This document shows, piece after piece, positions 8,113 through 17,340 of a stretch of DNA of 64,000 nt. A model generated the notes under the pieces. It saw only the letters and a list, made by a program, of their open reading frames with translations, was not told where the DNA came from and ran no database searches. Source of the DNA: Nonomuraea basaltis (GTDB taxonomy: Bacteria > Actinomycetota > Actinomycetes > Streptosporangiales > Streptosporangiaceae); assembly GCF_005893125.1 (NCBI RefSeq), contig NZ_VCJS01000001.1:112754-176753 (forward strand), given 5' to 3'. A program made the translations under genes and the position numbers. Position 1 is the stretch's first letter. Each line of letters starts with the position of its first letter.

Positions 8113-8307
8113 ATGGCGAAGGCTCTACTCGGCCACGTCGGCGGTCCTGACCCTCGGATGGTCTCGGAGATGCGCCGCCTGCAGCAGCGTATCCGGGATC
8201 TGGAGGCAGAACTCATCCGACTTCAGGCCACGAATGACGCTCTTGCGGCGCAAACCCGCGACGAGGCACTCAGTCGCATGCAAGAGCGCGAGCCGGCACT
8301 CACCTGA
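8113..8307 (+). CDS. Small coiled-coil protein of unknown function
   Basis: A 64-residue protein. After a short N-terminus (MAKALLGHVGGPDPRM) the rest is a heptad-like amphipathic helix (RRLQQRIRDLEAELIRLQA). GGAGG stands 11 nt before the ATG, and a good intrinsic terminator follows 24 bp after the stop, so it is a self-contained transcription unit. I do not recognise a function; the helix suggests dimerisation or partner binding. Confidence 0.78.
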   Translation: MAKALLGHVGGPDPRMVSEMRRLQQRIRDLEAELIRLQATNDALAAQTRDEALSRMQEREPALT

Positions 8308-8330
8308 GAGTGATCGGAGCGCAAGACCCA

Positions 8331-8364
8331 GGGACGTCTCGGAGAGGCGTCCCTTGTTATTTCT
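8331..8364 (+). terminator. Rho-independent terminator
   Basis: Stem GGGACGTCT/AGGCGTCCC (9 bp with one G-U pair), loop CGGAG, followed by TTGTTATTTCT. It separates the small coiled-coil gene from smc. Confidence 0.85.
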
Positions 8365-8474
8365 CCTGATAAGGAAAGCCCTGGTCAAGACGGTCCCGGA
8401 CTGTAGATGCCCACGTGGGGCAGTGAGGACCAGTAGTCTTTTCCGAAGTCCGTGTCAGGAGAAGGGGGCCGCGC

Positions 8475-11400
8475 TTGTATTTGAAGACCCTCACCCTGCG
8501 CGGCTTCAAGTCCTTCGCCTCCGCCACCGCCCTCCGGTTCGAGCCGGGCATCACCTGCGTGGTGGGTCCCAACGGCTCCGGCAAGTCCAACGTCGTCGAC
8601 GCTTTGGCCTGGGTCATGGGCGAGCACAGCGCCAAGTCGCTGCGCGGCGGCAAGATGGAGGACGTCATCTTCGCCGGCACCTCCTCGAGGCCGCCGCTCG
8701 GGCGCGCCGAGGTGACGCTGACCATCGACAACTCCGACGGCGCGCTGCCGATCGACTACACCGAGGTCACGATCAGCCGGCTGATGTTCAGGTCGGGGCA
8801 GAGCGAATACGCGATCAACGGCGACACCTGCCGCCTGCTGGACATCCAGGAGCTGCTGTCCGACTCGGGCATCGGCCGCGAGATGCACGTCATCGTCGGC
8901 CAGGGCCAGCTGGACGCCGTCCTGCACGCGGGTCCTGAGGACCGGCGGGCGTTCATCGAAGAGGCCGCAGGTGTGCTCAAGCACCGCAAGCGCAAGGAAA
9001 AGGCGCTGCGCAAGCTGGACGCCATGCAGGCCAACCTGACCCGCGTCCAGGACCTCGCCACCGAGCTGCGCCGCCAGCTCAAACCGCTGGGCAGGCAGGC
9101 GGAGATCGCCCGCAAGGCCGCCGTCATCCAGGCCGACCTGCGCGACGCCAGGCTGCGGCTGCTGGCCGACGACATGGGCATCCTGCGTACGACGCTGGAG
9201 CGCGAGGCCGCCGACGAGGCCGCGATCATGGCCAGGCGCACCCAGGTGGAGACGGAGCTGGCCGAGGCCCAGCAGCGCGAGACGGCGCTGGAGACCGCCG
9301 AGGCCGAGGCCCAGCCTAGGCTGGCGGCCGCCCAGGAGACATACTTCAGGCTCTCGTCGCTGCGCGAGCGCATCACCGGCCTGGAGCAGCTCGCCGCGGA
9401 GCGCCACCGGCACGCCCTCGACGCGGCCGCCATCGAGCGCCGCGGCCGCGACCCCGAGGACCTCGAACGCGAGGCGGCCGGGGTGCGCGAGCAGGAGCTG
9501 ATCCTCAAGGCCGAGCTGGAGCAGGCGCAGGAGCTGCTGGAGGAGGCCGTCCAGCGGCGGGCCGCCGGCGAGGCCGAGCTGAGCGCCGAGGAGCAGCGGC
9601 TGGCGCTGGCCGCCAGGGCCGCCGCCGACCGCCGCGAGGGGCTGGCCAGGCTCCGCGGCCAGGTCGACTCCGTTCGCAGCCGGGCCCGCGCCGCCGAGGA
9701 CGAGATCGGGCGGCTCCAGCAGGCCGTGGCCGGCGCCGCCGAGCGCGAGCGGCAGGCCAGGGAAGACCTCGAGGCGCGGCGGCAGGAGGAGCCCGCGGTC
9801 GATCCCGCGCTCGCTGAGGAGCTGGCCACGGCGCAGGCCCTGGTCGAGGAGGCCAGGGCGGTCGCCGACGAGGCCCGGGTCGCGGCGGAGGAGGCCAAGT
9901 CGGCCCTGGACGCACCGCGCGCCGCCCTCCAGTCCGCCAAGTCGGGCGTCGCGACGGCGCGGGCCGCCGACCAGGAGGCGCAGCGCTCGGTGGCCGCCCT
10001 GCGGGCCCGCCGGGACGCGCTGGAGCTGGGGCTGGCCAAGGGCGACGGCGGCGCGGCCCTGCTTGAGGCCGACCTGGCCGGGGTGCTCGGACCACTGGCC
10101 GCCTCGATGCAGGTCACGCCGGGGGCCGAGCTGGCGGTGGCCGCCGTGCTGGGTCCCATCGCCGAATCGATCACCGTCAAGACCCTGGACACCGCCATCG
10201 AGGCCCTCGACCTGCTGCGCACCCAGGGCGCGGGCCAGGCCACCCTCCTGGTGGCGCTCCCCGCGGGCGGAGAAGACGACCACCCCCTGGTCCTGGACGA
10301 CTCCACCGGCGCCGACTCGGCGGGCGGCTCCCCGGCGGCGCCCGGCGGGGGCAGGCGCCCGCGCACGGCGGCTCCTGAGGGCAGTCAGTGGGCCGCCGAC
10401 CTGGTCACGGTTCCTGAGCATCTGCGCCCCGCCCTCGACCACGTGCTCAAGGACGTCGCCGTCGTGGACGACCTGGAGACGGCACGCGCGCTCGTCGAGC
10501 GTCACACCGGCATCAAGGCCGTCACCAAGGCGGGTGACGTGGTCGGCGCGCACCTGGCCAGCGGCGGGTCCGAAGGGGGCATCTCCGTGCTCCAAGTACG
10601 GGCGGCGTTCGACGAGGCCGTCAGGGACCTGGCGGAGGCTGAGAGCAGGGCTGAAGAGACCGCCGTGGCCCTGGACGAGGCGATCGAGACCGAGCAGGCC
10701 GCTCAGGCGGCGCTGGAGGCCGCACAGGCGCAGGTCAGCGAGGCCCAGACCGCCGTCACCACCGCCCAGGCCGGCGTCAGCGCCGCCCAGGGCACGCTCG
10801 ACCAGGTCAGGGGCCGCCAGCGGGAGGCGGACCAGCGCACCGCGGCCGCCGCCAAGGAGCTGGCCCAGCTCGAGGCCGCCGCCGACGCCGCCCGTGCCGA
10901 GGCCGAGCGGCTGTCCGGGAGCGTCACGAGGGCGGAGGAGGCCCGCGCCGAGGGCCTGGAGGAGCTGGCCGATCTGGAGATCCGGCTGGCCGAGGCCGAA
11001 TACGCCCAGGAGCTGGAGTCCGAGCCCACCACCGACCTGCGCGACGAGCTGGCGAGCGCCTGCGAGGCCGCCAGGCAGCGGGAGATGGACACCCGCCTGC
11101 AGGTCCGTTCCGCCGAGGAGCGCGTCAAGGGCATCGACGGCCGCGCCGACGCGCTCATGCGCGCCGCCGCGCGAGAGCGCGAGGAGCGCGCCCAGGCGGC
11201 CGCTCAGCGCGCCAGGCGCCGGCGGCAGGCCGCCGTGGCGGAGGCCGTCAGCAAGGGCGCCAAGCAGGTGCTCAGGGCCCTGGCCGAGTCCGTCCAGCTC
11301 GCCTCCAGGGAGCGCGACGAGGCCGACCTCGCCAGGGTCGCGATCGACGCCGAGCTCAAGCAGGTGCGCCTGCGCGTGCGCGAGCTCGGCCAGGAGCTCG

Positions 11401-12233
11401 ACAAGCTGGTCAACCGCGTACACGGCAGTGAGGTCGCCCGCACCGAGCAGCGCCTGCGGCTGGAGCAGCTGGAGCAGCGGGCGATGGAGGAGTTCGGGGT
11501 CGAGATCGAGGCCCTGATCTCCGAGTACGGCCCCGAGGTCCCGGTCCCCGGCGACCCGCCGGTGCCGTACGTGCGGGAGGAGCAGGAGAAGCGGGCCAGG
11601 GCTGCCGAGCGGCAGATGAACCAGCTCGGCAAGGTCAACCCGCTGGCGCTGGAGGAGTTCGCGGCGCTGGAGGAGCGGCACGCGTTCCTCACCTCGCAGC
11701 TGGAGGACCTCAAGAAGACCAGGCGCGACCTCATGACCGTGGTCAAGGAGGTCGACGACCGGGTCGAGCAGATGTTCTCCTCGGCGTACGAGGACGTGGC
11801 CCGCGAGTTCGAGCAGATCTTCACCAGGGTGTTCCCCGGCGGCGACGGCCGCCTGGTGCTGACCGACCCGAACGACATGCTGACCACCGGCATCGAGGTC
11901 GAGGCCAGGCCGCCGGGCAAGAAGGTCAAGCGGCTGTCGTTGCTGTCGGGCGGCGAGCGGTCGCTGACCGCGGTGGCGTTCCTGATCTCCATCTTCAAGG
12001 CGCGGCCGTCGCCGTTCTACGTGATGGACGAGGTCGAGGCCGCGCTCGACGACACGAACACGCAGCGGTTGCTGAGGCTGTTCGAGGAGCTGCGGCAGAG
12101 CTCGCAGCTGATTGTCATCACCCACAACAAGCGCACGATGGAGATCGCCGACGCTCTCTACGGCGTGTCGATGCGCGGCGACGGCGTGACGCAGGTCGTC
12201 AGCCAGCGGCTTCGGGAGCGCGAGTCCGCCTGA
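8475..12233 (+). CDS. smc: Chromosome segregation protein SMC
   Basis: Structural maintenance of chromosomes ATPase, loaded with ScpAB to fold and segregate the chromosome. The 1252-residue protein has an N-terminal head with Walker A GPNGSGKSN (about 32-40), a long coiled coil, a hinge at about 520-700, a second coiled coil and a C-terminal head with the signature LSGGERSL (about 1154) and Walker B FYVMDEVEAALDD (about 1181). Start is TTG, giving the standard N-terminus (M)YLKTLTLRGFKSF, with AGGAGAAGGGG upstream. The hinge contains a Gly/Ala/Pro/Asp-rich insertion of about 40 residues near 597-637. Confidence 0.97.
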   Translation: MYLKTLTLRGFKSFASATALRFEPGITCVVGPNGSGKSNVVDALAWVMGEHSAKSLRGGKMEDVIFAGTSSRPPLGRAEVTLTIDNSDGALPIDYTEVTISRLMFRSGQSEYAINGDTCRLLDIQELLSDSGIGREMHVIVGQGQLDAVLHAGPEDRRAFIEEAAGVLKHRKRKEKALRKLDAMQANLTRVQDLATELRRQLKPLGRQAEIARKAAVIQADLRDARLRLLADDMGILRTTLEREAADEAAIMARRTQVETELAEAQQRETALETAEAEAQPRLAAAQETYFRLSSLRERITGLEQLAAERHRHALDAAAIERRGRDPEDLEREAAGVREQELILKAELEQAQELLEEAVQRRAAGEAELSAEEQRLALAARAAADRREGLARLRGQVDSVRSRARAAEDEIGRLQQAVAGAAERERQAREDLEARRQEEPAVDPALAEELATAQALVEEARAVADEARVAAEEAKSALDAPRAALQSAKSGVATARAADQEAQRSVAALRARRDALELGLAKGDGGAALLEADLAGVLGPLAASMQVTPGAELAVAAVLGPIAESITVKTLDTAIEALDLLRTQGAGQATLLVALPAGGEDDHPLVLDDSTGADSAGGSPAAPGGGRRPRTAAPEGSQWAADLVTVPEHLRPALDHVLKDVAVVDDLETARALVERHTGIKAVTKAGDVVGAHLASGGSEGGISVLQVRAAFDEAVRDLAEAESRAEETAVALDEAIETEQAAQAALEAAQAQVSEAQTAVTTAQAGVSAAQGTLDQVRGRQREADQRTAAAAKELAQLEAAADAARAEAERLSGSVTRAEEARAEGLEELADLEIRLAEAEYAQELESEPTTDLRDELASACEAARQREMDTRLQVRSAEERVKGIDGRADALMRAAAREREERAQAAAQRARRRRQAAVAEAVSKGAKQVLRALAESVQLASRERDEADLARVAIDAELKQVRLRVRELGQELDKLVNRVHGSEVARTEQRLRLEQLEQRAMEEFGVEIEALISEYGPEVPVPGDPPVPYVREEQEKRARAAERQMNQLGKVNPLALEEFAALEERHAFLTSQLEDLKKTRRDLMTVVKEVDDRVEQMFSSAYEDVAREFEQIFTRVFPGGDGRLVLTDPNDMLTTGIEVEARPPGKKVKRLSLLSGGERSLTAVAFLISIFKARPSPFYVMDEVEAALDDTNTQRLLRLFEELRQSSQLIVITHNKRTMEIADALYGVSMRGDGVTQVVSQRLRERESA

Positions 12234-12286
12234 TCGGTGTGGCTTAGTGCGTGAGCATGCCGAACGATCTGGAAAACTGACATGTT

Positions 12287-13453
12287 GTGGAAGGTTATCT
12301 CGCCGTCATCGTGATCGTGGCCGTCGTCGCCCTGCTGGCGGCGGGCGGTCTCTTCCTGCTCTTCAGGCCGGGCCGCAAGGCGCCTCCGCCGGTCAAGCCG
12401 CCCGAGGCGCCCACCCTTCCCGAGGAGAGGCGGCCCGCGGCAGAGGAGGGGGAGGGCGCGACCACCACGCTCCCGCCGCCGGTCAAACCGGCCGAGCCGG
12501 TGGTCGTCAAGCCCGAGGTCGAGGTGCCGCCGCCGTCCGCGGGCCGGATGGTGCGGCTGCGCTCGCGGCTGGCGCGCTCGCAGAGCGCGCTCGGGCGCGG
12601 GCTGCTGGAGCTGCTGTCCCGCGACCGGCTCGACGACGACGTGTGGGACGAGATCGAGGAGAGCCTGATCACGGCCGACGTGGGCGTCACGCCGACCCGC
12701 GTCATGGTCGAGGAGCTGCGCACCAAGGTCAAGGTGCTGGGCAGCCGCTCGCCCGCGGAGGTGCGCGGCCTGCTGCGCGAGCAGCTGCTCGCCCTGGTCA
12801 ACCCCGACCTCGACCGCACGCTGCACGTCCAGAAGCACGGCGAGCGGCCCGCGGTGGTGCTCGTCGTGGGCGTCAACGGCACCGGCAAGACCACCACCAC
12901 CGGCAAGCTCGCCCGCTCCCTCATCGGCGACGGCAAGAAGGTCGTGCTCGGCGCGGCCGACACCTTCCGCGCCGCCGCCGCCGACCAGCTCCAGACCTGG
13001 GGCGAGCGGGTCGGCGCCGACACGGTGCGCGGTCCCGAGGGCGGCGACCCGGCCTCCGTGGCCTTCGACGCCACCGCCAAGGGCATCGAGGAGAAGGTCG
13101 ACGTCGTCATCGTCGACACCGCCGGCCGCCTGCACACGAAGACCGGGCTCATGGACGAGCTGGGCAAGGTCAAGCGGGTCATCGAGAAGAAGGCCACGGT
13201 GGACGAGGTGCTGCTGGTCCTCGACGCCACCACGGGCCAGAACGGCATGCGCCAGGCCCAGGTGTTCGCCGAGGTCGTCAACATCACGGGCATCGCGCTG
13301 ACCAAGCTCGACGGCACCGCCAAGGGCGGCATCGTGATCTCGGTGCAGCGCGAGCTGGGCGTCCCGGTCAAGCTGGTGGGGCTCGGCGAGGGGCCGGACG
13401 ACCTGGCGCCGTTCGACCCCGAGGTGTTCGTGGACGCGATCCTGGGCGACTGA
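12287..13453 (+). CDS. ftsY: Signal recognition particle receptor FtsY
   Basis: SRP receptor GTPase that docks ribosome-SRP complexes at the membrane. The 388-residue protein has an N-terminal membrane helix (residues 4-26), an acidic/proline-rich linker, the NG domain with G1 GVNGTGKTTTTGKLA (about 194), DTFRAAAADQL, the G3 motif DTAGRLHTK and G4 TKLDGTAKGG. Start GTG gives (M)EGYLAVIVIVAVVALL. The transmembrane N-terminus is typical of actinobacterial FtsY. smc-ftsY adjacency is conserved. Confidence 0.97.
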   Translation: MEGYLAVIVIVAVVALLAAGGLFLLFRPGRKAPPPVKPPEAPTLPEERRPAAEEGEGATTTLPPPVKPAEPVVVKPEVEVPPPSAGRMVRLRSRLARSQSALGRGLLELLSRDRLDDDVWDEIEESLITADVGVTPTRVMVEELRTKVKVLGSRSPAEVRGLLREQLLALVNPDLDRTLHVQKHGERPAVVLVVGVNGTGKTTTTGKLARSLIGDGKKVVLGAADTFRAAAADQLQTWGERVGADTVRGPEGGDPASVAFDATAKGIEEKVDVVIVDTAGRLHTKTGLMDELGKVKRVIEKKATVDEVLLVLDATTGQNGMRQAQVFAEVVNITGIALTKLDGTAKGGIVISVQRELGVPVKLVGLGEGPDDLAPFDPEVFVDAILGD

Positions 13454-13587
13454 CCTTTCCGGCCGGGCTGTAATCACCGTCGGAATGGCCCTTACCAGTT
13501 GAACCTTTGATCGGCGACTTCGTTCTGTGCTGACATGTACCGGTCATCAATGATCGCTCGATCCCGCGAAGACGCGAAAGGGCGCCA

Positions 13588-13662
13588 ATGAAAAAGATCG
13601 TTGTTCACAGGCCCGGAACCGTGCGGCCCGCCGCCTCGGCCGCACCGAGGCACAACAGCTGA
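13588..13662 (+). CDS. 24-residue peptide ORF upstream of TPR gene
   Basis: A short ORF begins at ATG 13588 with AAAGGG 6 nt upstream and ends at TGA 13660. The peptide starts MKKIVVHRPGTVRP and continues into an Ala/Ser/Pro-rich tail ending in PRHNS. It lies 45 bp before the TPR gene, same strand. The basic hydrophobic start followed by a small-residue tail could be a precursor or signalling peptide, but no maturation enzyme is adjacent. It is too short for any statistical support. Confidence 0.4.
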   Translation: MKKIVVHRPGTVRPAASAAPRHNS

Positions 13663-13707
13663 ACGCGCAGGCCGGCACCTCGCCCGGGGCGCCGGCCACC
13701 GCGGAAA

Positions 13708-15393
13708 ATGGGTCGCGTGGACACGATCATCCTCGACGCCGATCGCCGCATCGGCGGCCCCTACACGCTCGCCGCTGCACTCCTCGAGCATCTCGTCCCG
13801 CCGGCGCTGGAGCGCCGGCCCGACCTGGTGGCCGCCCACGACATCGAGATCCGCGCGGCGGCGCCGCGGATGCGCGACGCCGTTCCGGCGCGCCGGCGCT
13901 CGCTGGCCGACGACCTGCCCAGGGCGCAGCGTGTGCTCGTGCCCGGCGCCCGGCGCAGCCTCAGGATCGCCAACGGGCTGGCCGAGTTCGTCCGCGACCA
14001 CCTGACCGGCGCCGGCGCGCTCGCGCTGATCGTGACGAACCTGGGCGAGGCCGACCACACCGATGGCGAGTTCGTCGCCGTGCTGCGGCGCAGGCTCGGC
14101 CCGGGCCTCTTGCGGATCGAGGATGGGCCGTCCGCTCCCGGGACGGGGCCGCTGCCCGCCGACTTCGACCGCTACCGCGACGAGGGCTTCCACCACGCCA
14201 TGGCGGAGTCGGGCCTGGAGAGGCTGCGCGGCCTGACGTACGAGGACGACCCCGGGGGATGGCAGCACCTCCTGCAGCGGGTCGCCGCCGCCCTGGAGGC
14301 CATCGAACGCGAGGACGAAGCCCGCGAGCTCTACGACCGGGCCCGGCGCCTGAGCACCGACCCCAAGCACCGCGCCACCGTCGCCTACGCCACCGCCATG
14401 ATCCTCGTACGCCACCACGACCCGGCCCGGCGCGACCCCGAGCAGGCCCTGGCCTGGATCAACGAGGCGATCACGATCACGTCCCTGCTGCCCGACCCCC
14501 GCGAGCGCGCCTTCCACCTCGGCTTCGACCTCAACGGCAAGGCCCTGGTGGAAGTACGCAGGGGCCGCCACGACGCCGCCATGGACCTCGTCCAGCAGGC
14601 CATCGACCTTGCCGAGGCGCACCTGCCCGGTGAGCACCCGATCCACCGGCTCGTGCTGCACGCCAACCGCGCCCAGCTCCTGGCCGCGGCGGGCCGTACG
14701 GACCAGGCGCTGGCCGACTACACGCGCGCCGTCGAGGCCGACCCCGGCTACCCTGACTATTACCTCGACCGGGGCAACCTGCTGCACAGGCTCGGCAGGG
14801 CGGAGGAGGCGCTGGCCGACTACGAGGCCGTCATGCGGCTGAGCCCGCCCTTCCCCGAGGCGTACTACAACCGCTCCGAGCTCCGGTTCGCCGAGGGCGA
14901 CCTCGAGGGCGCCCGCGCCGACCTGGATCACACGCTGGAGCTGGACCCCGAGTTCGCGCCCGCCTACGTCAACCGCAGCGGGATGGCGGGGGCCATGGGG
15001 GACTACGAGCTGGCCAGGAAGGACGTGGAGCGCGGGCTGGCGCTGGCGCCGCGCGACCCCCACCTGCTGTGCGTGCTCGGGCAGGTGGAGCAGGCCGCGG
15101 GCCGGCACCCGGAGGCGCAGGCCGCTTACGACCAGGCGCTGGAGCTCGACCCCGACCTGGTGGCGGCCTGGGCGAGCCGCGCCGAGCTGGCCTACGAGCA
15201 CGGCGACAACGGCGCGGCCCTGGCCGACCTCACCCGCGCGCTGAAGCTGGAGGAGACCGCCGAGCTGCTGTTCAACAGGTCGGTGGTCTATCGCGCCGCG
15301 GGCCGGCCGGACAAGGCCAGGCAGGACCTGCTCAAGGCCGCCCAGCTCGCCCCGGGCGACGAGGACGTCGGGCGGGCGCTGGCCGAGGTGTGA
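13708..15393 (+). CDS. TPR protein with uncharacterised N-terminal domain
   Basis: A 561-residue cytosolic protein. The N-terminal about 180 residues (VDTIILDADRRIGGPYT..., then GLAEFVRDHLTG and LALIVTNLGEADHTD) form a domain I do not recognise. From about 190 to the end there are roughly nine TPR units (for example YYLDRGNLLHRLGRAEEALADY). No catalytic motif is evident. Such proteins usually scaffold partners or bind peptides, and the 24-codon ORF just upstream is a possible ligand (inference). An alternative GTG start lies at 13717. It ends 28 bp from the convergent siderophore ATPase gene. Confidence 0.85.
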   Translation: MGRVDTIILDADRRIGGPYTLAAALLEHLVPPALERRPDLVAAHDIEIRAAAPRMRDAVPARRRSLADDLPRAQRVLVPGARRSLRIANGLAEFVRDHLTGAGALALIVTNLGEADHTDGEFVAVLRRRLGPGLLRIEDGPSAPGTGPLPADFDRYRDEGFHHAMAESGLERLRGLTYEDDPGGWQHLLQRVAAALEAIEREDEARELYDRARRLSTDPKHRATVAYATAMILVRHHDPARRDPEQALAWINEAITITSLLPDPRERAFHLGFDLNGKALVEVRRGRHDAAMDLVQQAIDLAEAHLPGEHPIHRLVLHANRAQLLAAAGRTDQALADYTRAVEADPGYPDYYLDRGNLLHRLGRAEEALADYEAVMRLSPPFPEAYYNRSELRFAEGDLEGARADLDHTLELDPEFAPAYVNRSGMAGAMGDYELARKDVERGLALAPRDPHLLCVLGQVEQAAGRHPEAQAAYDQALELDPDLVAAWASRAELAYEHGDNGAALADLTRALKLEETAELLFNRSVVYRAAGRPDKARQDLLKAAQLAPGDEDVGRALAEV

Positions 15394-15421
15394 CCCGTGG
15401 CCCACTCGCCGCCGCGGCGGG

Positions 15422-16225
15422 TCAGGTTTTCTGCGCTCCAGCATGGGAGCGCGGGCGGATCGGGATGACCAGCGGCGTCCCCGCCACGGGATCTTCGATG
15501 ACCTTGGCGTCCAGCTCGAACACGTCGCCCAGCAGCTCCTCGGTGAGCACCTCGTGCGGGGTGCCCGCCGCGATCACCTTCCCGGCGCGCATGGCCACCA
15601 GGCGGTCGGCGTACCGGGCGGCCAGGTTGAGGTCGTGCAGCACCATGACGACCGTGCGGCCCGCCTCCTGGTGCAGGTGCCGTACGAGCTCCAGCACCTC
15701 CACCTGATGCGCCAGGTCCAGGAACGTGGTCGGCTCGTCGAGCAGCAGCAGATCCGTGCCCTGGGCCAGCGCCATGGAGATCCACGCCCGCTGCCGCTGC
15801 CCGCCCGACAGCTCGTCCAGCGGCCGCTCGGCCAGGTCGGCCAGGCCCGTCATGTCCAGCGCCGTCGCGACCGCCTGCTCGTCGTCGGAGGACCACTGCC
15901 GGTACCACGTCTGGTGCGGATGCCGGCCCCTGGCCACCAGGTCGGCGACGGTCAGCCCTTCGGGAGCGGTGGGGGCCTGGGGGAGCACGCCGAGGATCTT
16001 GGCCACCTCGCGGGTGGGGATCTTGTCGATGCGCTTGCCGTCCAGCAGCACCTCGCCGCCGTGGGGCTTGAGCAGCCGGCCCAGCGCGCGCAGCAGGGTG
16101 GACTTGCCGCAGCCGTTCGGGCCGATGATGGTGGTCACGGTGCCCGCTTCGATGCCCAGGTCGAGATCGTCGACGACGATACGATCGCCGTACCCGAGCT
16201 TGACGCCGGCGGCCTGCAGTCTCAC
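15422..16225 (-). CDS. Iron-siderophore ABC transporter ATP-binding protein
   Basis: FepC/FhuC-type ATPase of 267 residues. Walker [10 protein letters not shown] (about 35-43), Q-loop LPQAP, signature [11 protein letters not shown] (about 139) and Walker [13 protein letters not shown] (about 159). It begins at GTG 16225, overlapping the upstream permease stop in GTGA, so the two are translationally coupled. Last gene of the importer operon, energising iron-siderophore uptake with the two FecCD permeases and the lipoprotein encoded divergently at 18477. Confidence 0.94.
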   Translation of the reverse strand: MRLQAAGVKLGYGDRIVVDDLDLGIEAGTVTTIIGPNGCGKSTLLRALGRLLKPHGGEVLLDGKRIDKIPTREVAKILGVLPQAPTAPEGLTVADLVARGRHPHQTWYRQWSSDDEQAVATALDMTGLADLAERPLDELSGGQRQRAWISMALAQGTDLLLLDEPTTFLDLAHQVEVLELVRHLHQEAGRTVVMVLHDLNLAARYADRLVAMRAGKVIAAGTPHEVLTEELLGDVFELDAKVIEDPVAGTPLVIPIRPRSHAGAQKT

Positions 16226-17277
16226 TTCCGAGCCCTCCAGATGAGGTGGATCAAATACGGAGCGCCCAGGACGGCGGTGACGATGCCGACGGGCAGTTCG
16301 AGCGGGGAGAACGCGGTCCTGGCGATCAGGTCGGCGACCGTGGTGAGGACGCCGCCGATGACCGCCGAGCACAGCAGCGGCGGCTGTCCCGAGCGGGCCA
16401 GCCGGAGCGCGATCTGCGGCGAGGCGAGCGCCACGAACGCGATCGGCCCGGCGGAGGCGGTGGCCACGGCGGCCAGCAGGACGGCGGCCAGGATCATCAG
16501 GGCACGCGCCAGGTTCGTCCGGACGCCCAGGGACGTGACCGTGTCGTCGCCGAAGCGCAGCGCGTCGAGCGAGCGGGTGCCGAGCAGCGTCAGCGGCACC
16601 AGCAAAGCCAAGGCCAGTGCCGTGGGCGCCACGTGCTCCCAGCCACGGCCGTTGAGCGAGCCGCTGATCCAGACCATGGCGCGGCTGGTGTCGTTCACGT
16701 CGCCGATGGTCAGGAGCCAGAACTTGATGTTGGTGAAGACGGCGGCCACGCCGATGCCGACCAGCACCAGGCGGTAGCCGTCGAGGCCGCGCCGCCATGC
16801 CAGACCGTACACGATGGCTGCGCCGATCAGGCCGCCGAGCAGGGCGAGCGCGGGGATTCCGAGGGCGGCGAGCAGGCCGCTCGTGCCGCCGTACACGCTG
16901 CCGCTGGCCACCACGCCCGCCACGACGGTGACGGAGGCGCCGGTGGTGACGCCGAGGATCTCGGGGCTGGCCAGCGGGTTGCGGGCGATGGACTGGATGA
17001 TCGCGCCGGATAGCGCGAGCGCGGCGCCGACCAGGGCGCCGGTCAGCGCGCGCGGCAGGCGCAGCTCCATGATGACGAAGTGGGCGGCACTGCTCTGGTC
17101 GAAGGTGCCGGCGATCACCTCGCCCAGCGTCATCTGGATCTCGCCGATGCGCATGTTCATGGCCATGAGCAGGGCGAGCAGTACGAGGCCGAGCAGAGTG
17201 ATCGCGACGCCGCGCAGGCGTAGCCGCCACGACAGGCCGGCGACGCGCAGGGGGATGGCAAGCTCAGAAGTCGGCAT
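16222..17277 (-). CDS. FecCD-type iron-siderophore permease (second subunit)
   Basis: Membrane permease of 351 residues with about ten helices, including the family segments [17 protein letters not shown] and [20 protein letters not shown]. Pairs with the permease encoded upstream to form the heterodimeric channel. The only reasonable start, ATG 17277 ([10 protein letters not shown]), lies inside a 37-bp dispersed repeat, so the N-terminal residues MPTSEL come from the repeat. FecCD genes normally abut or overlap; here 63 bp of repeat separates them. Confidence 0.92.
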   Translation of the reverse strand: MPTSELAIPLRVAGLSWRLRLRGVAITLLGLVLLALLMAMNMRIGEIQMTLGEVIAGTFDQSSAAHFVIMELRLPRALTGALVGAALALSGAIIQSIARNPLASPEILGVTTGASVTVVAGVVASGSVYGGTSGLLAALGIPALALLGGLIGAAIVYGLAWRRGLDGYRLVLVGIGVAAVFTNIKFWLLTIGDVNDTSRAMVWISGSLNGRGWEHVAPTALALALLVPLTLLGTRSLDALRFGDDTVTSLGVRTNLARALMILAAVLLAAVATASAGPIAFVALASPQIALRLARSGQPPLLCSAVIGGVLTTVADLIARTAFSPLELPVGIVTAVLGAPYLIHLIWRARK

Positions 17278-17336
17278 GAGATCGCCCTGACACAGTGATC
17301 TCAAAGCCGGCATGAGATCGCCCTAACGCAACAGTG
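17263..17336. repeat. 37-bp tandem repeat, two copies, between permease genes
   Basis: Units at 17263-17299 and 17300-17336 share the core CTCAgAAGTCGGCATGAG (or its close variant) with the repeat at 7471 and have the same 37-bp period. In the second unit the arms GATCTCA/TGAGATC form a 7-bp stem. The start codon of the downstream permease gene (minus strand) lies within the first unit. Confidence 0.9.
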
Positions 17337-17340
17337 GTCA

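Noticed and set aside
8385..12125. Very long minus-strand open frame (over 1200 codons) opposite smc
   Set aside because: It is the antisense shadow of a long GC-rich coiled-coil gene: Leu/Gly/Arg-rich with no domain, no ribosome site and no conserved motif, while the plus strand encodes intact SMC.
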